Part shown: piece after piece, positions 55,814 through 64,000 of the stretch
Numbering within the stretch: position 1 is the first letter of the stretch
Layout: every line of letters begins with the position of its first letter
NCBI RefSeq assembly: GCF_900103625.1
Contig: NZ_LT629700.1
Span: 868,001 to 932,000 of the forward strand
Source: Corynebacterium mycetoides
GTDB lineage: Bacteria; Actinomycetota; Actinomycetes; Mycobacteriales; Mycobacteriaceae
DNA length: 64,000 nt
Direction of reading: 5' to 3'
Position numbers and translations under genes: made by a program
Notes under the pieces: model-generated
Seen by the model: the letters and a program-made list of their open reading frames with translations, nothing else
Databases searched by the model: none
What the model was told of the DNA's origin: nothing

Positions 55814-56824
55814 CTACTTCTCGCCCGCATCGCCGTTCGGGGCGGAGGATCCGCGGGACTCGAGCTCCTCGAGCTGGGACTGCAGCAGAGTCTTGAGCCG
55901 GGTGCGGTATTCGCGCTCGAAGGTGCGCAGCTCCGCGATGCGGTTTTCGAGGGCGGTCTGCTGCTGCTTGACCGTGTTCATGATCTCGGTGTGCTTGCGC
56001 TCGGCGTCGGCCTGCAGCTTGGCGGCCTTCTCCTCCGCCTGGCGGATCTGCGCCTCGGCGCGGGAGTTGGCGTCGTTGGTGGTCTCGGTGGCCTTCTTCT
56101 CAGCGTCCGAGACGAGCTGCTGCGCGCGGTTCTCCGCGTTGGTGGTGGTCTCGTTGGCCCTGGCCTCGGCCTCGCGCAGCTGTGTCTCCGCCGCGCCGCG
56201 GGCCTCATCCAGCATGGAGCGGGCCTCGGCCTGCGCGTCGGAGGTGAGGCGGTCCGCCATCTCCTGGGCCAGACCCAGGACCTTGGCCGCATGGACGTGG
56301 GTGTCCGCGGTGGCGGACGCAGACGGCGTGGCGGCGGCGGTGCTTGCCTGGGCATTGCCTGCCTGCTCAGCCTTCTTGTCTGCCTGTTCCGCCTGTGCGT
56401 TCTGGGCGGACTTCGCGGCCTCCCCTGCCTGCTTGGCCTGCTCTGCCTGCTTGCGTGCGCGGTCGGCTTCCTCGCGTGCGGTGCGGGCCTGCGCCTCGGC
56501 GCGGGTCTTGGCCTCCTCGGCCGCGCGGACCTTCTTCTCGTACTCGCCGCGCAGCTCGGACTCGAGCTTCTGGCGCAGCGCCTTCTCATCAACCTGGGGT
56601 GCCGCCTGGGCCTGCGCGGTGGCGGGCTCGGCCTTGGCAGCGGCGCCGTTGCGGCTGAGCTCCTCCACCTGTGCGCGCAGGTCATCGTTCTCGTCCATCA
56701 GCTGGGCGAGCGTGTCCTCCACGAGGTCGAGGAACTGGTCGACCTCGTCCTCGTTGTAACCGCGCTTACCGATCGGAGGCTTATTGAAAGCGACTTTGTG
56801 CACGTCTGCTGGAGTCAGCGGCAT
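55814..56824 (-). CDS. divIVA: Polar growth/division protein DivIVA (Wag31)
   Basis: 336 residues. The conserved lipid-binding N-terminus [20 protein letters not shown] and [16 protein letters not shown] is followed by a coiled coil, an Ala/Gln/Lys/Glu-rich middle (~75-180) and a second long coiled coil (~180-320). In corynebacteria it marks the cell poles, recruits wall synthesis and is essential. ATG chosen at MPLTPADV; an upstream in-frame codon would add ten residues before the conserved region. It has its own 228-base upstream gap with promoter candidates. Confidence 0.95.
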   Translation of the reverse strand: MPLTPADVHKVAFNKPPIGKRGYNEDEVDQFLDLVEDTLAQLMDENDDLRAQVEELSRNGAAAKAEPATAQAQAAPQVDEKALRQKLESELRGEYEKKVRAAEEAKTRAEAQARTAREEADRARKQAEQAKQAGEAAKSAQNAQAEQADKKAEQAGNAQASTAAATPSASATADTHVHAAKVLGLAQEMADRLTSDAQAEARSMLDEARGAAETQLREAEARANETTTNAENRAQQLVSDAEKKATETTNDANSRAEAQIRQAEEKAAKLQADAERKHTEIMNTVKQQQTALENRIAELRTFEREYRTRLKTLLQSQLEELESRGSSAPNGDAGEK

Positions 56825-56936
56825 TACAGTTCCCTTCGCGTTGATGTTGGGCACCTCGTGTGAGAGGAGACCCAGGCGCCCGCCATAGAGCGAAGCCCCA
56901 GAATATATGTACGTAAGTTAATGGTTTTCCACAGCG

Positions 56937-56963
56937 AGTGTAGCGGATGCACCCCCGCGTCAA
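56937..56963 (-). promoter_or_regulatory. Candidate divIVA promoter
   Basis: On the minus strand TTGACG (56963-56958) and TACACT (56942-56937) are 15 bases apart, slightly short. A second AT-rich candidate TATATT lies nearer the gene at about 56908-56903. The 228-base gap (56825-57052) holds no gene that I can see. Confidence 0.4.
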
Positions 56964-57052
56964 ATCATTTATACCCTCAATCTACCCCTGACGTTGACTC
57001 AAAACGCGTAGATGTGCGCACTCGAGCCAGAATTTTCCGCAGGTGGGCGCCC

Positions 57053-57361
57053 TCAACGCAGGAACGGGACAACCAGAAACGCGTTGATGACGAGCTGCAG
57101 CAGCGCCAGGATGAGGAACAGCGCGATGACGCTGACATCAATGCCAATTCCGTTGCCCATGCGCAGCGGTGGAATCAGGCGCCGCAGTGCCGACACGGGC
57201 GGGTCGGTGGCCACAAAGACGTACTCCGCCGCGATCATGAACCAGCGCGGCGGGGCGAAGTTCCTGGAGAAGGACTGGATCATCTCCACGATGATGCGGA
57301 TAACCACCAGGAGCGTGTAGAGCCCGACGAGGGCGAAGAGAACGGATCCGAACAGTGCCAC
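57053..57361 (-). CDS. YggT-family membrane protein
   Basis: 102 residues with two hydrophobic spans (~5-27 and ~77-98) around the family segment APPRWFMIAAEYVFVATDPPVSALRRLIPPLRMG. YggT proteins sit between sepF and divIVA in many gram-positives and have been linked to division or osmotic tolerance; the exact role is unknown. 17 bases after sepF. Confidence 0.88.
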   Translation of the reverse strand: MALFGSVLFALVGLYTLLVVIRIIVEMIQSFSRNFAPPRWFMIAAEYVFVATDPPVSALRRLIPPLRMGNGIGIDVSVIALFLILALLQLVINAFLVVPFLR

Positions 57362-57378
57362 GCGCTAAACCCTACCCG

Positions 57379-57858
57379 CTAGCGCAGGTGAGCCGCGCGC
57401 TCTAGCTCGAACTCGGCGATGCCGGCATTCTCCGGCACGATGGCGAAGACGCGGCGGTCGGTGTCGATCCCCCGCGACAGGTTGTGCATCTGGCCGCGCA
57501 GCGCGAAGCAGAGCCCCGCCGCGAAGTCCACGAGGCGCTTGGCCGCGGCGGTGTCGAGCCCGGTTAGATCCATGATCACGGCGTCGCCGTCGCGGAAGGG
57601 CTCGCCGACCTCGCGGGCGTCGTTGTACGTGCGCGGGGACACGGTGACCACCGCCGGGGTGTGCACGCGGGTGGAGCCGTACTCGCGGGGGCGCGCCGGC
57701 TCGTAGGCGCGGGTGTCGCGCTCCGCCACGACGCCGCGGCCGTACTCCGGTTCCGCGGCCGCGTAGCGACGATCGTCGTAGTAGTAGGCGTCATCCGCCT
57801 CATGGGCGTCCTGGATGCCCAGGCCGAAGAATTCCTTTGCGCTGCCGAGAAAAGACAT
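57379..57858 (-). CDS. sepF: Cell division protein SepF
   Basis: Membrane anchor for FtsZ, which takes over the FtsA role in actinobacteria (no ftsA here). 159 residues: an N-terminal amphipathic segment MSFLGSAKEFFGLG that should bind membrane, an acidic/Tyr-rich linker, and the SepF core (~72-159) with VVTVSPRTYNDAREVG and VIMDLTGLDTAAAKRLVDFA. The FtsZ C-terminal peptide that it binds is present in ftsZ. Confidence 0.95.
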   Translation of the reverse strand: MSFLGSAKEFFGLGIQDAHEADDAYYYDDRRYAAAEPEYGRGVVAERDTRAYEPARPREYGSTRVHTPAVVTVSPRTYNDAREVGEPFRDGDAVIMDLTGLDTAAAKRLVDFAAGLCFALRGQMHNLSRGIDTDRRVFAIVPENAGIAEFELERAAHLR

Positions 57859-57896
57859 AGAGGGTGCTCCTGCAGGTAGTTGCCGTCCGATGACGC

Positions 57897-58631
57897 CTAG
57901 AGTACGGGCCGCGGGCCGAAGACCCCAGTTCCGACACGCACGATGTCGGAACCGCAGGCGATCGCGTCTTGAAAGTCGCCGGACATCCCGGCCGAGAGCA
58001 CCATGGTTCGACCGAGGCGCTGCCCGAGGGCGTCGGCACGCGAGCGCGTCTGGTCAAACACCGCCCGCGGCTCGGAACCCAGCGGCGGCACGACCATGAG
58101 CCCCGCCAGCTCGAGGTGGCGCGCGGCCTCAACGGCGTCCGCCACCGCGTCCAGCCCGGAGTACGGGATCCCGCCGCGGGCCGTGTCGCCGTCGGCGGAC
58201 ACCTGGACGAGGCACCGCAGCGCCTGCTGCGTCTCGGTGCCGATGGCACTACGGTCTCCGCGCTCGAGCGCCAGCCCTACGCCCCGGTCCAGGCCGCGGG
58301 CGAGTTTGACCGAATCCACCGAGTGGACTTCGGCGGCCCAGCGCGCCACCGCGTTGGCCTTCTTCGACTGGATCTGCCCGATCATGGCGATGCCCACCTG
58401 CTGGCCGCGAGCGGCGAGCTCGTCGGCCTTGCCCCGCGCCTCCTGCTCGCGGTTCTCCCCCACCAGCGTCACACCCAGCTCGCCGAGCAGCGCGATGTCG
58501 TCGACCGGGTGGAACTTGGACACGGGGATAAGCGACACGCTGCCCGCCGGCCGCCCCGCGGCGGCCTCGGCGTCACGGATCTGCTGGGTCACCCGCTCGA
58601 GGTTCGCTGCCAGTTCCTCTGCCCTACTCAT
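57897..58631 (-). CDS. YggS/PLPBP pyridoxal-phosphate homeostasis protein
   Basis: 244 residues, fold-type III PLP-binding barrel without catalytic domain. PLP lysine in LIPVSKFHPVDDI; GENREQEARGKADEL and VLSAGMSGDFQDAIACGSD (phosphate-binding end) are typical. Maintains PLP balance. Its start overlaps the pgeF stop by eight bases. Confidence 0.94.
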   Translation of the reverse strand: MSRAEELAANLERVTQQIRDAEAAAGRPAGSVSLIPVSKFHPVDDIALLGELGVTLVGENREQEARGKADELAARGQQVGIAMIGQIQSKKANAVARWAAEVHSVDSVKLARGLDRGVGLALERGDRSAIGTETQQALRCLVQVSADGDTARGGIPYSGLDAVADAVEAARHLELAGLMVVPPLGSEPRAVFDQTRSRADALGQRLGRTMVLSAGMSGDFQDAIACGSDIVRVGTGVFGPRPVL

Positions 58632-59379
58632 GGCCGGCCCCCGTCAACCAGATCACTCCGGCCTGCCTGCCGGTGGTGCCCTCGCGGCGGTAGGAGAAGA
58701 AGTCCGTGTCCGTCACGGTGTCGCGCGGGTCCGCGTCGATGTGCCTCACGCCGAGTCCCATGAGCTGGCGCACGAGCCCGGAGCGGAGGTCGAGGCCGGG
58801 CGTGCCCGCGCGCGTGCGGGTGCGCGAGCCGGGCAGATGCTTCTCGACGTCCGCGGCCATGTCGGCGGGAACCTCATACGACTCCCCCGCGGCGGCCGGC
58901 CCGAGGAGAACCTGGATGTTGCCGGGCCGCGCGCCCAGGTCCACCATCGCCTCCACGGTGGCGGACACGATCCCGTTGCGCGCGCCCATGCGGCCCGCGT
59001 GCGCGGCGGCGACCACGCCCGCCGAGTGGTCGCTGAGCAGCACCGGGACGCAGTCGGCGACGAGCACGCACAGCGCGAGGCCGGGGACCGTGGTGACAAC
59101 GGCGTCGGTCGCCTCCACGGGGGCCGGCTGCGGACCGTCCACCACGGTGACGGTGTTGGTGTGCAGCTGTTCCATCCACACGAAGTGCTCCGGCGCGATG
59201 CCCGTAACGTCGGCGAGGCGGCGCCGGTTCGCGCGCACGGCCTCCGCGTCGTCGCCGACGTGGTCGCCGAGGTTGAAAGAGTCGTACGGGGACGCCGACG
59301 CCCCGCCCGCACGGGTGGTAAACACCATGCGGACGGGGCGGTCGGTCACTCCATTCGGGTTCGTTGCGCCGGTATCCAT
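58624..59379 (-). CDS. pgeF: Peptidoglycan editing factor PgeF (YfiH/YlmD)
   Basis: 251 residues, purine nucleoside phosphorylase/multicopper-like fold. Metal-site residues lie in WMEQLHTNTV, CVLVADCVPVLL (Cys) and VAAAHAGRMGARNGIV (His). In E. coli the family removes L-serine wrongly placed in wall precursors; adenosine deaminase and phosphorylase activities are also reported. ATG at 59379 chosen for its family fit. Between ftsZ and yggS, the usual actinobacterial place. Confidence 0.92.
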   Translation of the reverse strand: MDTGATNPNGVTDRPVRMVFTTRAGGASASPYDSFNLGDHVGDDAEAVRANRRRLADVTGIAPEHFVWMEQLHTNTVTVVDGPQPAPVEATDAVVTTVPGLALCVLVADCVPVLLSDHSAGVVAAAHAGRMGARNGIVSATVEAMVDLGARPGNIQVLLGPAAAGESYEVPADMAADVEKHLPGSRTRTRAGTPGLDLRSGLVRQLMGLGVRHIDADPRDTVTDTDFFSYRREGTTGRQAGVIWLTGAGHE

Positions 59380-59425
59380 GCGTTCCAGGCTAGTGGTGGC
59401 GAGCCGCGCGCGCCCCGGCGGGCGG

Positions 59426-60700
59426 TTAGCGCAGGAAGTCGGGCACGTCGACGTCGTCGGTCTCGTCGTAGCGTTCGGCGCGGCGCTCCTCGCGGCGATC
59501 CTCACGGTCGGTGAACAGCCCGGGGCGCGTGTCGTAGCGGTGGCGCGCCTGGTAGGCCTCGCGGTCGCGCTCCGCCTGGCCGTCGCGCTCGGCCGCGGCG
59601 CGGTCGTCGAAAAGCGAGCCGCGCTGGGGAGCCGGGGTGGCGGACGCCGGCTCGGCCGCGGGGGCCGGGGTGTGCTCGGCGGTAACGCGGGTCGAGCCCT
59701 CGGTCTGAGGGGCCTGGGCGCCCTGGGCGGAATCGGCGTCGGGGCGCACGTTGGCCTTCTCGTCGAATCCGGTGGCGATGATGGTCACGCGGACCTCGTC
59801 TCCGAGGTTGTCGTCGATGATCGTGCCGAAGATGATGTTGGCGTCGTCGTCGGCCTTCTCCTCGACGATGGAGGCGGCGTTGTTGACCTCCATCAGGCCG
59901 AGGTCGGAACCGCCGGCGACGGAGATGAGCACGCCCTTCGCGCCCTCCATGGTCGCCTCGAGCAGCGGCGAGTTGATCGCCTGCTCGGTGGCGGCCATGA
60001 CGCGGTTATCCCCGCGCGCGGAGCCCACGCCCATGAGCGCGGAGCCAGCGTCGGCCATGACGGAGCGCACGTCGGCGAAGTCGACGTTGATCATGCCCGG
60101 GATGGTGATGAGGTTGGTGATGCCCTGCACGCCGTTGTAGAGCACCTCGTCGGCCGCGCGGAACGCCTCCATCATGGACAGCTCGGCGTCACCCAGCTGG
60201 AGCAGGCGGTCGTTGGGGATGACGATGACGGTGTCGCACACCTCCTTGAGGTTGGCGATGCCCTCCATGGCCTGTCGGGTGCGGCGCTTGCCCTCGAAGG
60301 AGAACGGGCGGGTGACCACGCCGATGGTCAGCGCGCCCATCTTCTTGGCGATGCCCGCGACGACCGGGGCCGCGCCGGTGCCGGTGCCGCCGCCCTCGCC
60401 GGCGGTGACGAAGACCATGTCGGAGCCCTTGAGCGACTCCTCAATCTCCTGCTTGTGGTCCTCCGCAGACGTGCGGCCGACCTCGGGGTTCGCACCGGCG
60501 CCGAGGCCGCGGGTGGCTTCGCGTCCAATGTCGAGCTTGGTGTCGGCATCGGTGAACAGCAGGGCCTGGGAGTCGGTGTTCACGGCGACGAACTCGACGC
60601 CTTTCAACCCTTCCTCGATCATCCGGTTGACGGCGTTGACGCCGCCGCCGCCGACTCCGACGACGCGGATCATGGCGAGGTAGTTAGCGGGAGATGTCAT
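59426..60700 (-). CDS. ftsZ: Cell division GTPase FtsZ
   Basis: Tubulin-like ring former, 424 residues. GTP motifs: [28 protein letters not shown], and the T7 loop [11 protein letters not shown]. After the globular core (~1-315) a long Pro/Ala/Glu linker leads to the C-terminal peptide [10 protein letters not shown], the SepF-binding end. ATG at 60700 chosen since MTSPANYLA is the family start. The 166-base upstream gap carries an inverted repeat and a GACAC motif. Confidence 0.97.
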   Translation of the reverse strand: MTSPANYLAMIRVVGVGGGGVNAVNRMIEEGLKGVEFVAVNTDSQALLFTDADTKLDIGREATRGLGAGANPEVGRTSAEDHKQEIEESLKGSDMVFVTAGEGGGTGTGAAPVVAGIAKKMGALTIGVVTRPFSFEGKRRTRQAMEGIANLKEVCDTVIVIPNDRLLQLGDAELSMMEAFRAADEVLYNGVQGITNLITIPGMINVDFADVRSVMADAGSALMGVGSARGDNRVMAATEQAINSPLLEATMEGAKGVLISVAGGSDLGLMEVNNAASIVEEKADDDANIIFGTIIDDNLGDEVRVTIIATGFDEKANVRPDADSAQGAQAPQTEGSTRVTAEHTPAPAAEPASATPAPQRGSLFDDRAAAERDGQAERDREAYQARHRYDTRPGLFTDREDRREERRAERYDETDDVDVPDFLR

Positions 60701-60797
60701 GTGGGATGTCTCGCCTTTCAAGTAACTCATGAGTGATGGGTTTTACGTGGTTTCCATCATGGGCGAGAATCTCCGCAAACTCTGCTTTTGGCTCGGC

Positions 60798-60834
60798 GTG
60801 TCACCACCCTCAACCTTTACTTTAGGGTTGTGAC
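60798..60834 (-). promoter_or_regulatory. Inverted repeat with GACAC in the ftsZ upstream region
   Basis: On the minus strand GTCACAACCCT (60834-60824) and AGGGTGGTGAC (60810-60800) form an 11-bp inverted repeat with one mismatch and a 13-base centre. The right arm runs into GACAC (60802-60798), the core sequence of WhiA sites established in Streptomyces. The ftsZ start is about 100 bases downstream. Confidence 0.5.
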
Positions 60835-60866
60835 CTGGGCTTTTGCTGGTCTTTTGCCGGCCTTTG

Positions 60867-61568
60867 CTAGCGCACCGTAATCTGCCCCGGGTTCGAGATG
60901 TTGAACTCGCTGCCCTCTCGCTGCAGCACCGTGTCGAGTGCGAGCGCCTTGTTCGCGTTGTCCTCGCTGGCACCCCACACCACCGTCGCGCCGTCGGCCA
61001 GGTGCAGCACGAAGGTGTGCGGGCTGCGCGCCTCGAGCGACTTCACGGCCTCGCGGGCGGGCTCGCTCAGCGACGCCGCGACCTCCACCGCGTCGCGCAG
61101 CACGCTGCCGCCGCTATCGCTACTGCCGCCACTGTCGCCACTGGCGCCCCGCGCGGCGTCCCCGGTGATCTCGACCGCGCCCGGCGGCGGGTCGTCCACG
61201 GCGAACTCGTCGCCGTCCGCGTTGATCAGGTGCGCGCCGTCGCCGCCGGTGAAAAACGCCACCGCCGTGTGCTCGGCGATGTCGACCGTGATGGTGGACG
61301 GCCAGCCGCGCGATACGGTCACCGTCTCCACCCACGGCAGCCCCGCGACGCTGACGGCCGCTGCGTGCGTGTCCACCGCACCCATCGGTGTTCCCGGGGC
61401 GATGCCCGTCGCCGCCGCCACCTCCTCGGTGCTCAACTGCTGCGCGCCGCGGACCTCGATGTCTTTGACGGGCATCGCCTTCGTGCGGGGGAGCACCACC
61501 GCCAGCACGGCGACAAGGAGCACAGCGAGCGCGCCGCCGATGATCCACCCGCGTCTGTGAGCCGCCAT
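60867..61568 (-). CDS. ftsQ: Cell division protein FtsQ
   Basis: 233 residues: short cytoplasmic start, one span (~8-27), a POTRA domain (~33-105; MPVKDIEVRGAQQLSTEEVA) and the FtsQ beta domain. Bitopic scaffold of the divisome, linking to FtsB/FtsL. It follows murC by four bases. A serine/glycine-rich insert (about GDSGGSSDSGGS) lies near residue 150. Confidence 0.92.
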   Translation of the reverse strand: MAAHRRGWIIGGALAVLLVAVLAVVLPRTKAMPVKDIEVRGAQQLSTEEVAAATGIAPGTPMGAVDTHAAAVSVAGLPWVETVTVSRGWPSTITVDIAEHTAVAFFTGGDGAHLINADGDEFAVDDPPPGAVEITGDAARGASGDSGGSSDSGGSVLRDAVEVAASLSEPAREAVKSLEARSPHTFVLHLADGATVVWGASEDNANKALALDTVLQREGSEFNISNPGQITVR

Positions 61569-61572
61569 TGCC

Positions 61573-63030
61573 CTACCTCCCCGCGAGCGCGGCCAGGATG
61601 TCGTCGCCGAGCAGCGTGACCGTCCCCGCGCCCATTGTCAGCACCAGGTCGCCGGGGCGCGTCAGCTCCGCCACCGTGCGCGGCGCCGCGGAGAAATCGG
61701 GCTCGAAACGCACCTCGGTTCCCGGGTCCATCTTGTCTGTGATCACGCGGCCGTCCACCCCCTCCACCGGCTCCTCGCGGGCACCGAAGATGTCGAGGAC
61801 CACGCAGGCGTCGGCAAGCGAGAGCGCGGTTGCGAACTCGTCGGCAAACGCCAGGGTGCGCGAGTACAGATGCGGCTGGAAACACACCACGACGCGCGCG
61901 CCGCGGCCCTCCTGGCGCACCGTGTCGCGGGCGGCGGTGAGCACCGCCGCGACCTCGGTGGGGTGGTGCGCGTAGTCGTCGTAGACGCGGGTTCCCGCGA
62001 ACGCACCGCCGTGGACCTCCCCCTTGAGCTCGAAGCGGCGGCGCACGCCGGCAAATCCTGTCAGGCCCTCGGCGAGCTTGTCCGGGTCCGCGCCGGCCAG
62101 CACGCCAGCCACGAGCGCCGCCAGCGCGTTGAGCACCATGTGGCGCCCCGGGGTGCTCAAACGGAAGCGCACCGTGCGGTGGGCCCCGCCGATGGTGAGC
62201 TCCGCCTGGATCTCCGGGGAGCCCGGCTCGTCCACCACGGCGGCAGCGGGGATTCCCGGGTGGTTGCGGGCCGCGCGCGCCGTGCCGTAGCCCACGACGT
62301 TGATGCCCCGCGCCGCCGCGCGCAGGGCACAGGCCACCGCGTTGTCGTCGTCCAGGCACACCACGAGGTGCCCGCCGGGCTGGATCCGGTCGGCGAACTC
62401 GTCGAATACCGCGAAGTAGGCCTCAGCGCTGCCGAAGTAGTCCAGGTGGTCGGGTTCGATGTTGGTGATCACGGCGATGTCCGGCTTGTAGCGCAACAGC
62501 GAGGCGTCCGACTCGTCCGCCTCGGCCACAAACGCGCCCCCCGTTCCCTGGTGGGCGTTGGTGCCCGCCAGGTTGAGCTGGCCGCCGATGGCGAACGACG
62601 GGTCCTGCCCCGCGGCCTGCAGTGCCACCACGGCCATCGAGGTGGTCGAGGTCTTGCCGTGGGTGCCCGCGAGAAGGATCTGGGTCGAGCCCTCCATGAG
62701 CTCCGCCAGCAGATCGGAGCGGCGAATCACCGGGATGCCGTGCCGCGCCGCCGCCACGAGCTCGGGGTTGTCCTTCGGGATCGCGGCGAAGCTGGTCACC
62801 ACTGCCGTCGGCAGGGCGCCGGACAGCGAGAGATTATCCGCGTCGTGCCCGATCGCGATCGTCGCCCCCTGGCTGCGCAGCGCGCGCACCGGGCGCGAAT
62901 CCTTCACATCCGAGCCCGTGACCACGGCGCCGCGGGCGAGCAGGATGTGGGCGAGGCCGGACATGCCGGCGCCACCGATGCCCACGAGGTGGACGCGCGA
63001 GAGGTCATATCCGGACTCCGGGGTGTTCAT
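61573..63030 (-). CDS. murC: UDP-N-acetylmuramate-alanine ligase
   Basis: Adds the first L-alanine to UDP-MurNAc. 485 residues, three Mur-ligase domains: Rossmann-like start [18 protein letters not shown] loop [26 protein letters not shown] and [13 protein letters not shown], then [14 protein letters not shown] in the C-terminal domain. ATG at 63030 follows the conserved leader of the family. Confidence 0.96.
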   Translation of the reverse strand: MNTPESGYDLSRVHLVGIGGAGMSGLAHILLARGAVVTGSDVKDSRPVRALRSQGATIAIGHDADNLSLSGALPTAVVTSFAAIPKDNPELVAAARHGIPVIRRSDLLAELMEGSTQILLAGTHGKTSTTSMAVVALQAAGQDPSFAIGGQLNLAGTNAHQGTGGAFVAEADESDASLLRYKPDIAVITNIEPDHLDYFGSAEAYFAVFDEFADRIQPGGHLVVCLDDDNAVACALRAAARGINVVGYGTARAARNHPGIPAAAVVDEPGSPEIQAELTIGGAHRTVRFRLSTPGRHMVLNALAALVAGVLAGADPDKLAEGLTGFAGVRRRFELKGEVHGGAFAGTRVYDDYAHHPTEVAAVLTAARDTVRQEGRGARVVVCFQPHLYSRTLAFADEFATALSLADACVVLDIFGAREEPVEGVDGRVITDKMDPGTEVRFEPDFSAAPRTVAELTRPGDLVLTMGAGTVTLLGDDILAALAGR

Positions 63031-63076
63031 GTGGCTTCGGCTACCTTCCAAGATGGTGATCGGGTGTGGGGCAGGG

Positions 63077-64000
63077 TTAACGGGTGCGCCGCGAGCGGGT
63101 GGCGCGCACAATGCGCGTCGCCAGCGCGCGGGCGACGTCCCCGGCCCCGGAGTTGTTCAGCGCGGTGCGCATCGCGGCGAGACGTTCCGGGTCGCCCAAC
63201 ACGGAGTCCAGCGCGTCCAGGAGGGTCTCGGGCGTGAGCTCGGAGTCGTCGATACGCAATGCGGCTCCGAGGTCGACCAGATGGGCCGAGTTGAGGCCCT
63301 GCTCGCCGTTGCCATGCGGCAGGGGGATGTAGATGGCGGGCAGGCCGGCCGCGGAGTTTTCCGCCACCGTCATCGCGCCGGAGCGGCACACCACCACGTC
63401 CGCCACGGCGTAGGCGGCATCCATTTCGTCGATGTAGGGAACTGCGGTGTAGTGCTCGCGCGCCTGGGGGGCGTCGTTTTTGCGCCCGTAGGCGTGCAGC
63501 ACCTGCCAGCCGCGGGCGGTGATCTGCTCCACCGCGCCCGCTAGGGCCGCGTTGATGCTCGCCGCGCCCTGGGACCCGCCGGTGACCAGCACCGTGGGGC
63601 GCTGAGGGTCGAGGTTCCACATCTTGTACCCGTGGTCGGCCTTGGTGCCCTCCGGGTCGCTGCCCACGCCCGGGCGCACCGGGATGCCCACCACCTCGCC
63701 GGGCATGCCGGAGTTGGCCACCGCGTTAAAGCCGGCGCCGCCGAGGCGCACCCCGAGCTTGTTCGCCATGCCCGCCAAGGCGTTGGTCTCCAGCACGAAG
63801 AACGGGATGCGCAGGGACGTCGCCGCCAGATACGCCGACGCCGCGACGTACCCGCCGGTTCCGAACACGGCGTTGGCCCCCGCCTCGCGCAGCGCGGCGC
63901 GGGCCTGGGACACCGACGCGGCGAGCTTGAACGGCACCGCGGGCAGCAGCCACGGCTTCTTGCGCGGAATCGGCACCGGGTCAATCAGGCGTAGCGTGAA
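63077..64000 (-). CDS. murG: MurG N-acetylglucosaminyltransferase, 5' end beyond the window
   Basis: Forms lipid II from lipid I at the membrane. The frame stays open to the last base; 307 residues of the usual ~360 are visible, so the start and the first glycine-rich loop lie to the right of the window. Visible: [47 protein letters not shown] (UDP-GlcNAc site) and [19 protein letters not shown]. The neighbour murC follows after 46 bases. Confidence 0.95.
   Translation of the reverse strand, partial: FTLRLIDPVPIPRKKPWLLPAVPFKLAASVSQARAALREAGANAVFGTGGYVAASAYLAATSLRIPFFVLETNALAGMANKLGVRLGGAGFNAVANSGMPGEVVGIPVRPGVGSDPEGTKADHGYKMWNLDPQRPTVLVTGGSQGAASINAALAGAVEQITARGWQVLHAYGRKNDAPQAREHYTAVPYIDEMDAAYAVADVVVCRSGAMTVAENSAAGLPAIYIPLPHGNGEQGLNSAHLVDLGAALRIDDSELTPETLLDALDSVLGDPERLAAMRTALNNSGAGDVARALATRIVRATRSRRTR

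Overview
This window is a stretch of core chromosome from a high-GC actinobacterium, almost certainly a Corynebacterium. Reasons: the gene order lspA - (DNA polymerase IV) - ileS - divIVA - yggT - sepF - yggS - pgeF - ftsZ - ftsQ - murC - murG (no ftsA); the hisD-hisC-hisB-hisH-hisA-impA-hisF-hisI run ending in trpC-lgt-pyk; trehalose synthesis by TreY/TreZ; and a HisA whose active-site loop looks like the monofunctional corynebacterial type. Coding density is very high. I see no rRNA, tRNA, insertion sequence, prophage or CRISPR array.

Layout. 1-5525 (+): glycogen phosphorylase (5' end outside the window), a guanine-deaminase-like enzyme, then pabAB-pabC for p-aminobenzoate. 5522-17737 (-): one long row read right to left, hisD, hisC, hisB, a 68-aa membrane protein, an MFS permease, hisH, hisA, impA, hisF, hisI, a Trp-operon-type membrane protein, trpC, lgt and pyk. 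17913-25525: a double-YbjN-like protein, a lipoprotein/membrane-protein pair, a TetR regulator, glgX, an exonuclease-BRCT fusion and an orphan protein. 25590-32282: treY overlapping a small alarmone synthetase, an S4-domain protein, a small membrane protein, a YigZ-family protein and treZ. 32308-36115: ilvA and two secreted, C-terminally membrane-anchored proteins. 36207-45579 (-): dnaE, a MacAB-like ABC exporter with its lipoprotein adaptor, then lspA-rluD and a membrane-anchored protein. 45623-52264: lipoproteins, an ABC-F ATPase, asparaginase, DNA polymerase IV and an EamA permease. 52268-64000 (-): ileS behind a T-box leader, then divIVA and the division/cell-wall cluster up to a truncated murG.

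How the genes work together. GlgP and GlgX degrade glycogen; TreY and TreZ turn glucan ends into trehalose, the sugar carrier for mycolates. An alarmone synthetase is translationally coupled to treY. Lgt and LspA serve the several lipoproteins nearby. The dcw block makes septal and polar wall, with SepF-FtsZ and DivIVA in one cluster.

Main things to look at: an ultrashort-Stem-I T-box before ileS; many imperfect tandem duplications sitting on gene ends; a set of start codons with a -10-like hexamer 5-8 bases upstream (probable leaderless mRNAs); a remnant of the mycobacterial-type trp locus; and the secreted-protein pair at 33795-36115. No wholly new multi-gene system was convincingly found; most of the window is conserved core.
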